A stretch of DNA of 15,023 nt, taken from the NCBI GenBank assembly GCA_003232965.1, contig QIKG01000038.1:1-15023 (forward strand), written 5' to 3'. The DNA comes from Oceanospirillales bacterium. Its GTDB lineage: Bacteria > Pseudomonadota > Gammaproteobacteria > Xanthomonadales > SZUA-36. The notes below the pieces were generated by a model. It saw nothing but the letters and a program-made list of their open reading frames with translations, was not told where the DNA came from and did no database searches. Both the position numbers and the translations under genes were made by a program. How positions within the stretch are numbered: position 1 is the stretch's first letter; each line of letters starts with the position of its first letter. Positions 1 through 6,706 of the stretch are shown in pieces.

Positions 1-1
1 A

Positions 2-91
2 AGGAAGCTGAAACACCTGGCAACAGGTGTGAAGCACGAAGAAAGGGAGCTGAAGCAAATGGGGATTAGCATCAGTCGCCGAGCGGCGTGA
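2..91 (+). CDS. Possible 3' end of an upstream gene, unidentified
   Basis: From the left edge one frame stays open for 29 codons and stops with TGA at 89-91. It reads as a basic, charged C-terminal tail (Lys/Arg/Glu-rich, ending SISRRAA). Two things favour a real gene end: the stop sits inside the stem of a good terminator hairpin, and pilA1 starts only 120 bp further on in the same direction. I do not recognise the family, and 29 residues are too few to assign one. The stretch also contains a perfect 7-bp hairpin (ACACCTG / CAGGTGT, 13-19 and 24-30) with a GCAA loop, so a structured RNA is an alternative reading. Confidence 0.25.
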   Translation, partial: RKLKHLATGVKHEERELKQMGISISRRAA

Positions 92-123
92 GCTTAAAAT
101 TTCACGCCGCACTTTCGGTTTTT
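83..123 (+). terminator. Intrinsic terminator upstream of pilA1
   Basis: A perfect 9-bp GC-rich inverted repeat (GCGGCGTGA at 83-91, TCACGCCGC at 102-110) has a 10-nt loop and is followed by a T-rich stretch ending in five Ts at 119-123. It would end transcription of the gene to the left and insulate pilA1. The T tract is interrupted by CGG, so strength is uncertain. Confidence 0.5.
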
Positions 124-167
124 GTAAAAATGAAGTATCGTTAGGGTGTTGCCATGGATGTGCAGCC

Positions 168-173
168 TATAAT
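168..173 (+). promoter_or_regulatory. Candidate -10 box of pilA1
   Basis: A perfect TATAAT lies 37 bp before the pilA1 start codon. No good -35 hexamer is found at 16-18 bp spacing; TTGCCA at 149-154 is only 13 bp away. The same TATAAT is conserved before pilA2 (1338-1343), where a sigma-54 promoter lies further upstream, so it may be leader sequence rather than a promoter element. A sigma-54 match at 139-152 has CG instead of the critical GG and looks degraded or fortuitous. Confidence 0.25.
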
Positions 174-209
174 TATTGGACCAATTAAACTCCCGGGAGG
201 GACAAGGAA
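174..209 (+). promoter_or_regulatory. Conserved leader and Shine-Dalgarno of pilA1
   Basis: This block is nearly identical to the leader of pilA2 at 1348-1382. It holds ATTGGACCAAT and the palindrome CTCCCGGGAG. The strong Shine-Dalgarno GGGAGGG (195-201) overlaps the second and sits 8 nt before ATG. Three GGA triplets fall within 35 nt, the kind of motif bound by CsrA/RsmA proteins; that regulation is only inferred. Confidence 0.55.
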
Positions 210-689
210 ATGAATATGAAAAACTTTAAGAATATTAAACGCAACCAATCTGGTTTTACTTTGATAGAATTGATGATCGTTATTGCGATTATTGGCATTT
301 TGGCCGCGATTGCTTTGCCTGCTTATCAGGATTACACCATTAAAGCGCGTGTATCGGAAGGTATCTTGGCTAGTTCTCAGTGCCGTACAGCAATATCAGA
401 GGTATACCAATCAGCTACAGCAACCCCAGGGGCAAATAATTGGGGTTGTGGTGAAGCTAATGCGAACCCAACTCAATACGTTGCAGGCATCGCGACAGAT
501 GCCGCCGGCGTTATAACCGTGACATTGTCTGCTGATGCTGGCCTTGGTGGCGCAGCTAATGGTGTTATAACTCTAACACCTCAAGACAATGCTGCTGCTA
601 CATCTTCTGTATTCCCAAGTCAAGTTTTTAGATTTGCGTGTACGGGCGCCGCAGGAATTGTACAATGGTTACCGGGTTCTTGTAAGTAA
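210..689 (+). CDS. pilA: Type IV major pilin PilA, copy 1
   Basis: This is a prepilin, the structural subunit of the pilus fibre. The 159-residue product has a 15-residue basic leader ending in Gly, then the PilD cleavage site G|FTLIE with Glu at mature position 5, and a long hydrophobic N-terminal helix (about residues 16-40). The globular domain has four cysteines (58, 80, 144, 158). C144 and C158 would close the C-terminal disulfide loop (D-region) typical of group I pilins. The ATG is chosen for its Shine-Dalgarno 8 nt upstream. It is transcribed alone and ends in a strong terminator. It is about 78% identical to the second pilin by hand alignment: residues 1-61 differ only at position 6, whereas the exposed head diverges. 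Whether this or copy 2 is the main subunit cannot be told from sequence. Confidence 0.96.
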   Translation: MNMKNFKNIKRNQSGFTLIELMIVIAIIGILAAIALPAYQDYTIKARVSEGILASSQCRTAISEVYQSATATPGANNWGCGEANANPTQYVAGIATDAAGVITVTLSADAGLGGAANGVITLTPQDNAAATSSVFPSQVFRFACTGAAGIVQWLPGSCK

Positions 690-736
690 TAACACTTTAA
701 CCATAAACTGTAAAAGAGAAATTATTTACATATTTA

Positions 737-761
737 CCCCCGCATTTGCGGGGGTTTTTTT
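737..761 (+). terminator. Intrinsic terminator of pilA1
   Basis: A perfect stem CCCCCGC (737-743) / GCGGGGG (748-754) has a 4-nt loop and is followed by seven Ts (755-761). It is a textbook rho-independent terminator 47 bp after the pilA1 stop. Its counterpart after pilA2 has nearly the same sequence, showing that the duplicated unit includes the terminator. Confidence 0.92.
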
Positions 762-1296
762 ATTTAGGCAGCATACTACGCTTTCTGTAAATTATACTTT
801 CTGTCAATTGGGTCGCAAACGGTTAATAAACATCATCCTTGTTCAACTGCCCCGAATCTGTTCCAGACAGGTGTTGCCCGGCAGCAAACCATAGGGTGGA
901 CATCGCCCACCGGTCTCCTTTCTTGGAGTATCCGAGGCCTTTAACTTTAAGTCACTGGGCCTGCTACGCAAGGTCAGTAGGCAAGGGTTCAGAGTCGGGA
1001 AAGCGGGTTTCATATTAACCATTAAAGCTAGTGGTATTGATGAAGAACCGAAACAACTGGTCATTTCCATTCACAAGCAAGGTAGAACTGGCAAGGCGCG
1101 AATATTTACCAACGGAGTAAATACCGAATCGAATTAACTGGCTATGCGTAATAACTGGGATCCAGCATCCAACACAGCATAAACTGACAAACTTTGCCAC
1201 TTTACGACAACTATCGACAGCACTACCCACCTGAATAGCTAACATACAATCCTAATAATTCCTGTAATACCAATATCTTATCTGAAATACACTAGC
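762..1296. other. Inter-pilin region without a convincing gene
   Basis: No ORF here has both a sensible start and recognisable product. One + frame stays open from 898 to 1137 without ATG, GTG or TTG near its beginning and reads like soluble protein near its end, so it may be a decayed fragment. Positions 893-912 resemble a worn copy of the REP-like palindrome found at 6707 and 14914 (GGGTGG..CCCACC). The right part (about 1186-1296) probably belongs to the control region of pilA2: GACA is repeated at 1186, 1206 and 1216, on one helical face. Confidence 0.5.
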
Positions 1297-1312
1297 TGGC
1301 ATACTAATTGCA
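1297..1312 (+). promoter_or_regulatory. Sigma-54 (RpoN) promoter of pilA2
   Basis: TGGCATACTAATTGCA matches the RpoN consensus TGGCAC-N5-TTGCA, with GG (1298-1299) and GC (1310-1311) separated by exactly 10 bp. Transcription would start near 1323, leaving a leader of about 60 nt. In Pseudomonas aeruginosa pilA is transcribed by RpoN with the PilS/PilR two-component system. Upstream GACA (TGTC on the other strand) repeats 105-137 bp before the start could be activator sites, by analogy with the reported PilR motif. The promoter match is strong; the activator is inferred. Confidence 0.8.
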
Positions 1313-1347
1313 TTAAGTGTCTTACTGGTGTGTAATTTATAATTAAT

Positions 1348-1382
1348 TATTGGATCAATTAACTCCCGGGAGGGACAGAAAA
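1348..1382 (+). promoter_or_regulatory. Conserved leader and Shine-Dalgarno of pilA2
   Basis: This is the counterpart of 174-209. TATTGGA-CAATTAA is followed by the CTCCCGGGAG palindrome and GGGAGGG (1368-1374), again exactly 8 nt before the ATG. A TTG at 1350 could extend the frame by 11 codons, but that start would put the Shine-Dalgarno inside the gene, so ATG 1383 is preferred. Confidence 0.55.
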
Positions 1383-1859
1383 ATGAACATGAAAAACTTA
1401 AAGAACATTAAACGCAACCAGTCTGGTTTTACTCTGATAGAACTTATGATCGTTATTGCGATTATTGGTATTTTGGCAGCCATTGCTTTGCCTGCTTATC
1501 AGGATTACACCATCAAAGCACGCGTATCTGAAGGTATCTTGGCTAGTTCGCAGTGCCGTACCGCAGTATCAGAACTATACCAATCAGCTACTGCAAGCCC
1601 AGGAATAGATAACTGGGGTTGTGGTGAAAACAATGTGAACCCAACTCAGTATGTTAACTCTATCCGCACATCAGTCTCCGGTGTAATAGATGTAATGTTA
1701 TCTGCCGATACTGGTCTTGGCCCCGCTGCTGGAGCAACGATTACATTAACGCCTCAAGATAATGCTGGTGTTGCTCCTGTATTCCCAAGTCAAGTTTATG
1801 CTTTTGCATGTACGGGTAGCGCAACAGTTATACCCTATTTACCGGGTTCTTGCAGGTAA
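1383..1859 (+). CDS. pilA: Type IV major pilin PilA, copy 2
   Basis: This is the second major-type prepilin, 158 residues from ATG 1383, in tandem with copy 1. The leader (15 residues, Lys/Asn-rich) ends in Gly before FTLIE, and mature Glu5 and the hydrophobic spine are identical to copy 1. The cysteines sit at 58, 80, 143 and 157, giving the same disulfide layout and a shared LPGSC motif at the C-terminus. Substitutions cluster after residue 61, especially 92-119 and in the C-terminal loop, that is in regions expected to face the pilus surface. It has its own sigma-54 promoter and its own terminator, so it should be an independent, PilR-type regulated transcript. Conservation of all key residues argues that both copies are functional. 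Confidence 0.96.
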   Translation: MNMKNLKNIKRNQSGFTLIELMIVIAIIGILAAIALPAYQDYTIKARVSEGILASSQCRTAVSELYQSATASPGIDNWGCGENNVNPTQYVNSIRTSVSGVIDVMLSADTGLGPAAGATITLTPQDNAGVAPVFPSQVYAFACTGSATVIPYLPGSCR

Positions 1860-1906
1860 TAACACCATAGCTAACAGCAAATAAGATTAATTATTTACAT
1901 ATTCAC

Positions 1907-1930
1907 CCCCGTATTTGCGGGGATTTTTTT
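1907..1930 (+). terminator. Intrinsic terminator of pilA2
   Basis: A CCCCGTA / TGCGGGG stem (1907-1913, 1916-1922) with one G-T wobble and a 2-nt loop is followed after one A by seven Ts (1924-1930). It separates the pilin transcript from pilB and is a slightly weakened sister of the pilA1 terminator. Confidence 0.88.
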
Positions 1931-2102
1931 GTTTACAATTTGTAGGCTAATGATCAAAACTGAAAATCAAAAACATTAAAACCAAAACCAAGCTATAATC
2001 ATCAGTGCATGCATATGGATAGTGCATACTTAATATCAAACTAATGTCAAACTACAATAAAATAAAAGCAAATTCTTCAGGGGATTAGTCATTGGAGAGC
2101 AA

Positions 2103-2120
2103 AGCTTTGGTAGCTTTGGT
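2103..2120 (+). repeat. 9-bp tandem repeat in the pilB leader
   Basis: AGCTTTGGT occurs twice head to tail, ending just before the pilB Shine-Dalgarno (GGGGAG, about 2124-2129). The repeat does not change the coding frame. Its role is unknown; it could be a simple slippage duplication. Confidence 0.8.
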
Positions 2121-2135
2121 GATGGGGAGCAACAT

Positions 2136-3869
2136 ATGAACACGAATGCAAAAACCGCAAAGACCACTATACGCTTAAACGGCCTAGCACGGCGGCTGGT
2201 CGATGCTGGTGTAATCAATATTACCGCTGCGCAGCAAGCCATCCACACCGCTAACCATAACGGCACAACGCTGTTAAGCTACCTTATTGGCAACAAGCTT
2301 GTGCCCCTCGATAGGCTGGCATCTACCGCCGCGCAAGAGTTTGGTATTCCGCTGGTTGATATCAATGCGCTGGACCTCAAAGAAGCCCCCTTCGATCTCA
2401 TTTCCGAAAAACTGCTTAATCGGCATAAGCTACTGCCTATATTTGTTCGCGGTAAAACGCTATTTGTCGCTACTGCTGATCCTACCAACCAACTGGCACT
2501 GAATGAAGTTTCATTTAATTCTGGCCTGATCGTTGAACCCCTAATCGTGATGGCAGATACACTGGAAATGGCCATCGAATCTGCCGGCAATGCCCAACAC
2601 ACCAGCTTTGATGAATTCGATGAGGATGACGATGACGCTGCACTCAGTGCGCTGGAAGCCGATGTCGATGCGCGCGATACAGAATCCGTTGATGACAGCT
2701 CGGTAGATGAAGCGCCGGTGGTCCGTTTTGTTACCAAGATTTTGATTGATGCCATTCGTAAAGGTGCGTCCGATATCCATTTTGAACCCTATGAAGATGT
2801 CTACCGGGTACGCTATCGGCTGGATGGCATGTTAACGCAAGTGGCTACACCCCCGGTGCAGATGGCACGGCGGATTGCCTCACGCTTAAAAGTAATGGCT
2901 GAACTGGATATCGCTGAACGCCGGGTACCCCAGGACGGGCGTATGAAAATGAAAATCTCAAAGAAAAAATCAATGGATTTTCGTGTCAGCACCCTACCCA
3001 CGCTATTTGGTGAAAAAATTGTTCTGCGCTTGCTGGATTCATCGGTAACCAAAATTGGTATCGAGATGCTGGGGTTTGAATCAAAACAACAGAAAGATTT
3101 TCTCGAGGCCGTTAACAAACCTTACGGCATGGTTCTAGTTACCGGCCCCACCGGTAGTGGTAAAACCGTCACCCTGTATACGGCGCTGAATATACTTAAC
3201 AATGAAGGCCGCAACATTTCCACTGTAGAAGATCCCGTTGAAATTCGTGTGGCTGGCATTAATCAGGTCCAGCAAAATATCAAGGCCGGCCTCACCTTTG
3301 CTAAAGCCCTGCGCTCGTTCTTGCGCCAGGATCCGGATGTTATTATGGTGGGCGAAATACGCGATTTGGAAACCGCAGATATTGCCATTAAAGCCGCGCA
3401 AACAGGACATCTGGTACTCTCAACTCTGCACACCAACGATGCTTCTGAATCGATTACCCGACTGGCACAAATGGGGGTGGCCGCCTTCAATATTATTTCT
3501 GCAGTAAATATAGTATTAGCGCAACGCTTAGTGCGGGTCTTGCACAAATGTAAACAAATTGATGAAATTCCCTCTGCCGCGCTACAGGAAATAGGCTATA
3601 GTGAAGAAGATATAGCCAAAAGCTTAACTATTTATGCACCCACAGGGTGTAGTACCTGCAATAGTGGTTATCGTGGCAGAAGCGGTATATTTGAAGTTAT
3701 GCCAATAACAACCGAACTAAAAAGCATTATTCTTCAGGGTGGTAACGCCCTGAAAATTGCCGCGCAGGCACGCAGCGAAGGGATTATCGATCTGCGCAGG
3801 GCGGCTCTTAATAAGGCTAGTCTTGGCATTACCGGACTAACTGAAATCAACCGTGTAACCAAGGACTGA
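2136..3869 (+). CDS. pilB: PilB, type IV pilus assembly ATPase
   Basis: PilB is the cytoplasmic hexameric ATPase that drives pilus extension through PilC. The 577 residues begin with a T2SSE_N/MshEN-like domain (about 15-150), which in relatives binds c-di-GMP, although the motif here is degenerate. An unusually acidic Asp/Glu/Ser linker follows (about 159-195). The core ATPase has the Walker A motif GPTGSGKT (337-344, Lys343), an Asp box around VEDPVEI (364-370) and the Walker B region DPDVIMVGEIRD (399-410, Glu407). The C-terminal zinc-site region keeps C505 and C508 but only C472 of the usual first CxxC pair; the expected first cysteine is replaced near VLHKC. The start ATG has GGGGAG upstream. 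pilC follows 4 bp after the stop, so the two are co-transcribed. The assignment is secure from motifs and context. Confidence 0.96.
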   Translation: MNTNAKTAKTTIRLNGLARRLVDAGVINITAAQQAIHTANHNGTTLLSYLIGNKLVPLDRLASTAAQEFGIPLVDINALDLKEAPFDLISEKLLNRHKLLPIFVRGKTLFVATADPTNQLALNEVSFNSGLIVEPLIVMADTLEMAIESAGNAQHTSFDEFDEDDDDAALSALEADVDARDTESVDDSSVDEAPVVRFVTKILIDAIRKGASDIHFEPYEDVYRVRYRLDGMLTQVATPPVQMARRIASRLKVMAELDIAERRVPQDGRMKMKISKKKSMDFRVSTLPTLFGEKIVLRLLDSSVTKIGIEMLGFESKQQKDFLEAVNKPYGMVLVTGPTGSGKTVTLYTALNILNNEGRNISTVEDPVEIRVAGINQVQQNIKAGLTFAKALRSFLRQDPDVIMVGEIRDLETADIAIKAAQTGHLVLSTLHTNDASESITRLAQMGVAAFNIISAVNIVLAQRLVRVLHKCKQIDEIPSAALQEIGYSEEDIAKSLTIYAPTGCSTCNSGYRGRSGIFEVMPITTELKSIILQGGNALKIAAQARSEGIIDLRRAALNKASLGITGLTEINRVTKD

Positions 3870-3873
3870 AATC

Positions 3874-5094
3874 ATGGCGGCAAACATTACAGAGCTAGAA
3901 GTGTATCTCTGGGAAGGACGAGATAAACGCGGCAAAAAACTCAAAGGCCAGCAAACCGGTCGCAACCAGAATCTAATTCGGGCTGATTTGCGCCGTCAAG
4001 GCATTACTCCGACCCGGGTACGACGCAAACCCAAAGCCCTGTTTGGCGGTGCCGGTCGCACCATTACACCGAAAGATATCGCCGTTTTTTCCCGCCAATT
4101 GGCCACCATGCTGAAAGCCGGCGTTCCGCTCGTAGGTTCGTTGGAAATAATGGAACACGGTGGCAACAACCCACGCATGAGCAAAATGATCGGTGATATC
4201 CGTCGGGATATCGAAAGCGGCTCAACCCTGTCTGAGTCATTAGCAAAACACCCGGTGCAGTTTGATGAACTTTACCAAAACCTAATCAATGCCGGTGAAC
4301 AGGCTGGTGTGCTGGATGGACTGCTGGACTCTATTGCTACCTATAAAGAACGGGTAGAAAGCATTAAGGGGAAAATTAAAAAAGCCTTATTCTACCCGGC
4401 AGCCGTTATTGCAATTGCCGTGTTGGTTTCTGCAGTGCTGTTATTATTTGTAATCCCACAGTTTGAACAAACTTTTTCAAGCTTTGGTGCCGACTTACCA
4501 GCCTTTACCCAGATGGTGGTAGGATTATCCCGTAATGCTCGCGATTATGGCTATCTCTACTTACTTGTCTTCATTGCCATTGTCGTCGCATTAATATATT
4601 TTAAAAAACGCTCAGTAACGTTTCAACACTGGATAGACCGTGCCAGTTTAAAAGTCCCTGTAATTGGTCCAATTCTGCAAAAAGCCTCACTTGCCCGCTT
4701 TGCCCGTACTTTAGCAACCACTTTTGCTGCCGGTGTCCCACTGGTTGACGCGTTGGCAATCGTCTCAAAATCAACCGGCAATGCCGTCTACAATGCGGCC
4801 ACTGCTGAAGTCCGTGAAGATGTTGCTGTCGGTCATTCTTTGAAACTGGCAATGGAGCAAACCGACAAGTTCCCGCACATGGTGATTCAGATGACCGCCA
4901 TTGGCGAAGAGTCGGGCTCCTTGGATAATATGCTAAACAAAGTAGCAGATTTCTATGAAGAGGAGGTAAATGACTCTGTTGATGCTATGTCGAGCTTGAT
5001 AGAGCCTTTTGTTATTGTGATTATTGGCACTCTGGTTGGTGGTATGGTTGTTGCGATGTATTTACCCATCTTTAAACTCGGTGCAGTAATCTAG
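3874..5094 (+). CDS. pilC: PilC, inner-membrane platform protein
   Basis: PilC is the polytopic membrane platform that couples PilB (and the retraction ATPases) to pilin insertion. The 406 residues match the usual family length. Two T2SSF (GspF) domains are visible, starting with the parallel motifs FSRQLATMLKAGVPLV (about 71) and FARTLATTFAAGVPLV (about 276). Hydrophobic segments lie near residues 175-195, 226-243 and 378-400, giving the standard three-helix topology. The start ATG is 4 bp after the pilB stop, with AAGGA (3861-3865) inside the pilB end as Shine-Dalgarno. The stop codon lies in a 10-bp tandem duplication leading to pilD. Confidence 0.96.
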   Translation: MAANITELEVYLWEGRDKRGKKLKGQQTGRNQNLIRADLRRQGITPTRVRRKPKALFGGAGRTITPKDIAVFSRQLATMLKAGVPLVGSLEIMEHGGNNPRMSKMIGDIRRDIESGSTLSESLAKHPVQFDELYQNLINAGEQAGVLDGLLDSIATYKERVESIKGKIKKALFYPAAVIAIAVLVSAVLLLFVIPQFEQTFSSFGADLPAFTQMVVGLSRNARDYGYLYLLVFIAIVVALIYFKKRSVTFQHWIDRASLKVPVIGPILQKASLARFARTLATTFAAGVPLVDALAIVSKSTGNAVYNAATAEVREDVAVGHSLKLAMEQTDKFPHMVIQMTAIGEESGSLDNMLNKVADFYEEEVNDSVDAMSSLIEPFVIVIIGTLVGGMVVAMYLPIFKLGAVI

Positions 5095-5110
5095 AGTTAC
5101 CTAGAGTTAC
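5091..5110 (+). repeat. Perfect 10-bp tandem repeat at the pilC/pilD junction
   Basis: CTAGAGTTAC is repeated twice head to tail; the first copy contains the pilC stop codon TAG. It forms nearly the whole spacer to pilD and supplies only a weak Shine-Dalgarno (GAG). It may slightly tune pilD translation, but that is inference. Confidence 0.85.
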
Positions 5111-5116
5111 CGTGTG

Positions 5117-6019
5117 ATGCAATCGTTTACAGATCTGGGGCAGGTTTTGTCCCAGAGCCCACTGCTTTTATTTAGCCTAACTGCAATCCTCGGACTGCTG
5201 GTGGGTAGTTTTTTAAATGTTGTTATCCTGCGCCAACCCAAGCGCATGTTTCATGAGTGGCATCAACAGTGTCAGCAACTATTGGCGGAGGATAAAGGAA
5301 CGACAGCTTCTTCAGAATTTGCAACTGAAACCGCTCCGCCTGGCATTGTAAAACGGCGCTCTTTTTGCCCCCACTGCAAGCACCAATTATCCGCATTGGA
5401 TAATATTCCGTTATTCAGCTACCTACTTCTGCGAGGTGGTTGCCGCTATTGTAAAAACAAAATATCTTTACGCTATCCATTGCTTGAGTTATTCACGGCA
5501 CTGGTTTCAATCGCAGTTGTCTGGCATTTTGGATACTCAGCCGAAGCCGGCTACGCTTTGCTGTTCAGCTGGACTCTGATCGTGCTTTCTGGCATCGATA
5601 TTGACCACCAGTTATTACCTGATGAAATCGTCCTGCCCTTGTTATGGCTCGGATTATTGCTCAGCCTGGCCACTGGGGGCGTAAGCCCGACTGATGCCAT
5701 ATTAGGTGCGACCGCAGGCTATTTAATTCTCTGGTCTATATTTCAGTTGTTCAAGTTACTCACCGGTAAAGAGGGCATGGGTTATGGTGATTTTAAATTG
5801 CTAGCAGCCCTTGGTGCCTGGCTTGGCTGGCAGATGCTACCGCTGATTGTCTTGCTATCATCACTATTGGGGGCTGTCATTGGTGGCTTATTACTGGCCA
5901 TCCGGCGTAAAGGTAGCCAGCCGATTCCTTTCGGTCCCTATCTGGCCATTGCCGGATGGATAGCATTACTGTGGGGCGATAAATTAACTGACCTTTACTT
6001 CCGCACTATGGGATTGTAA
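5117..6019 (+). CDS. pilD: PilD, prepilin peptidase and N-methyltransferase
   Basis: PilD is the inner-membrane aspartic protease that removes prepilin leaders after Gly and methylates the new N-terminus. The 300 residues carry the bifunctional architecture: an N-terminal hydrophobic segment, a cytoplasmic loop with the zinc tetracysteine pair CPHC (84-87) and CRYC (109-112), then multiple membrane helices. The catalytic aspartates are D161 in GIDIDHQLLPDE and D225 in the GxGD-type motif GYGDFK. A Glu/Thr-rich insertion (about 57-78) precedes the zinc motif. GTG at 5114 lies immediately before ATG 5117 in frame, so the protein may start one codon earlier; the ribosome site is weak for both. 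It is expected to process all seven prepilins encoded here, and type II secretion pseudopilins if present. Confidence 0.96.
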   Translation: MQSFTDLGQVLSQSPLLLFSLTAILGLLVGSFLNVVILRQPKRMFHEWHQQCQQLLAEDKGTTASSEFATETAPPGIVKRRSFCPHCKHQLSALDNIPLFSYLLLRGGCRYCKNKISLRYPLLELFTALVSIAVVWHFGYSAEAGYALLFSWTLIVLSGIDIDHQLLPDEIVLPLLWLGLLLSLATGGVSPTDAILGATAGYLILWSIFQLFKLLTGKEGMGYGDFKLLAALGAWLGWQMLPLIVLLSSLLGAVIGGLLLAIRRKGSQPIPFGPYLAIAGWIALLWGDKLTDLYFRTMGL

Positions 6020-6028
6020 ACACTGTAA

Positions 6029-6664
6029 GTGAAACCGAAAAAACCCAACATCCGCGCTTTTGTTATTGGCCTTACTGGTGGCATTGCCTCCGGTAAGACT
6101 GCGGTTTCCGATGCTTTTATGGAACTTGGGGTGGCTATTGTCGATACTGATGTTATTGCCCGCGAGGTGGTGTTACCGGGTAGTATCGGGCTTGCAGAAA
6201 TTATTGCAGAATTTGGCCAGCAAATATTACAAGCCGACGGGCAATTAAATCGAGGTACACTGCGGAAGATAATTTTTGCCGATACCGGTAAGCGTGAATT
6301 ACTGGAATCAATCCTTCACCCCTTGATATACGCCGAGTCCATCCGCCAATTGCAGCAAGTTGATGCGGCACTGGCAATAGTGGTTATCCCACTTTTGGCA
6401 GAAAGCTTAGACAGTGGCAATGCTTATCAGTGGGCTGATCGGGTGTTGGTAGTCGATGTTGATGAGGCGACTCAGATTCAGCGTTTGACAGCAAGGGATC
6501 AGATCAGCGTGGCACAGGCACAATCGATTCTTGGTAGTCAGGCAAGTCGTGCCCAGCGGTTGGCTATTGCGGATGATGTGATTGTGAATAATCAAGGTTT
6601 GGACTCTTTGCGGGTTGATGTTGGTGTGCTTTATAACAAGTTTTTGGGAATAATTGAGGGTTAA
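6029..6664 (+). CDS. coaE: Dephospho-CoA kinase
   Basis: CoaE phosphorylates the 3'-hydroxyl of dephospho-CoA, the last step of coenzyme A synthesis, in the cytoplasm. The 211 residues match the family size. The P-loop GLTGGIASGKT lies at 14-24 (Lys23), followed by the DTDVIAREVV substrate/lid region and the C-terminal pattern ADDVIVNN. It starts at GTG 6029, 9 bp after the pilD stop, with only a poor Shine-Dalgarno and no alternative ATG before the P-loop, so it may rely on translational coupling. The pilD-coaE neighbourhood is common in gammaproteobacteria and is not thought to reflect a pilus function. yacG, which often follows coaE, is absent; REP-like palindromes begin directly after the stop. 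Confidence 0.95.
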   Translation: MKPKKPNIRAFVIGLTGGIASGKTAVSDAFMELGVAIVDTDVIAREVVLPGSIGLAEIIAEFGQQILQADGQLNRGTLRKIIFADTGKRELLESILHPLIYAESIRQLQQVDAALAIVVIPLLAESLDSGNAYQWADRVLVVDVDEATQIQRLTARDQISVAQAQSILGSQASRAQRLAIADDVIVNNQGLDSLRVDVGVLYNKFLGIIEG

Positions 6665-6665
6665 T

Positions 6666-6687
6666 GGGTGGGGATAAATGCATACCC
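6666..6687. repeat. Degenerate REP-like palindrome
   Basis: GGGTGGGG-ATAAAT-GCATACCC matches the core of the REP-like units at the right end of the window (GGGTGGGCAT / ATGCCCACCC) with a few changes. It starts 2 bp after the coaE stop. It is probably an old copy of the same element. Confidence 0.45.
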
Positions 6688-6706
6688 TTCTCATTTATTT
6701 GGTGTC

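Noticed and set aside
139..152. Sigma-54 promoter for pilA1
   Set aside because: The -12 GC is present but the -24 GG reads CG and the surrounding bases do not match the consensus.
1350..1382. TTG start extending pilA2 by 11 codons
   Set aside because: It would include the Shine-Dalgarno in the coding region and give a leader unlike copy 1; ATG 1383 has the right spacing.
2279..2755. Long minus-strand ORF opposite pilB
   Set aside because: Ser-rich translation is the antisense shadow of a clear PilB coding frame; no ribosome site or family features.
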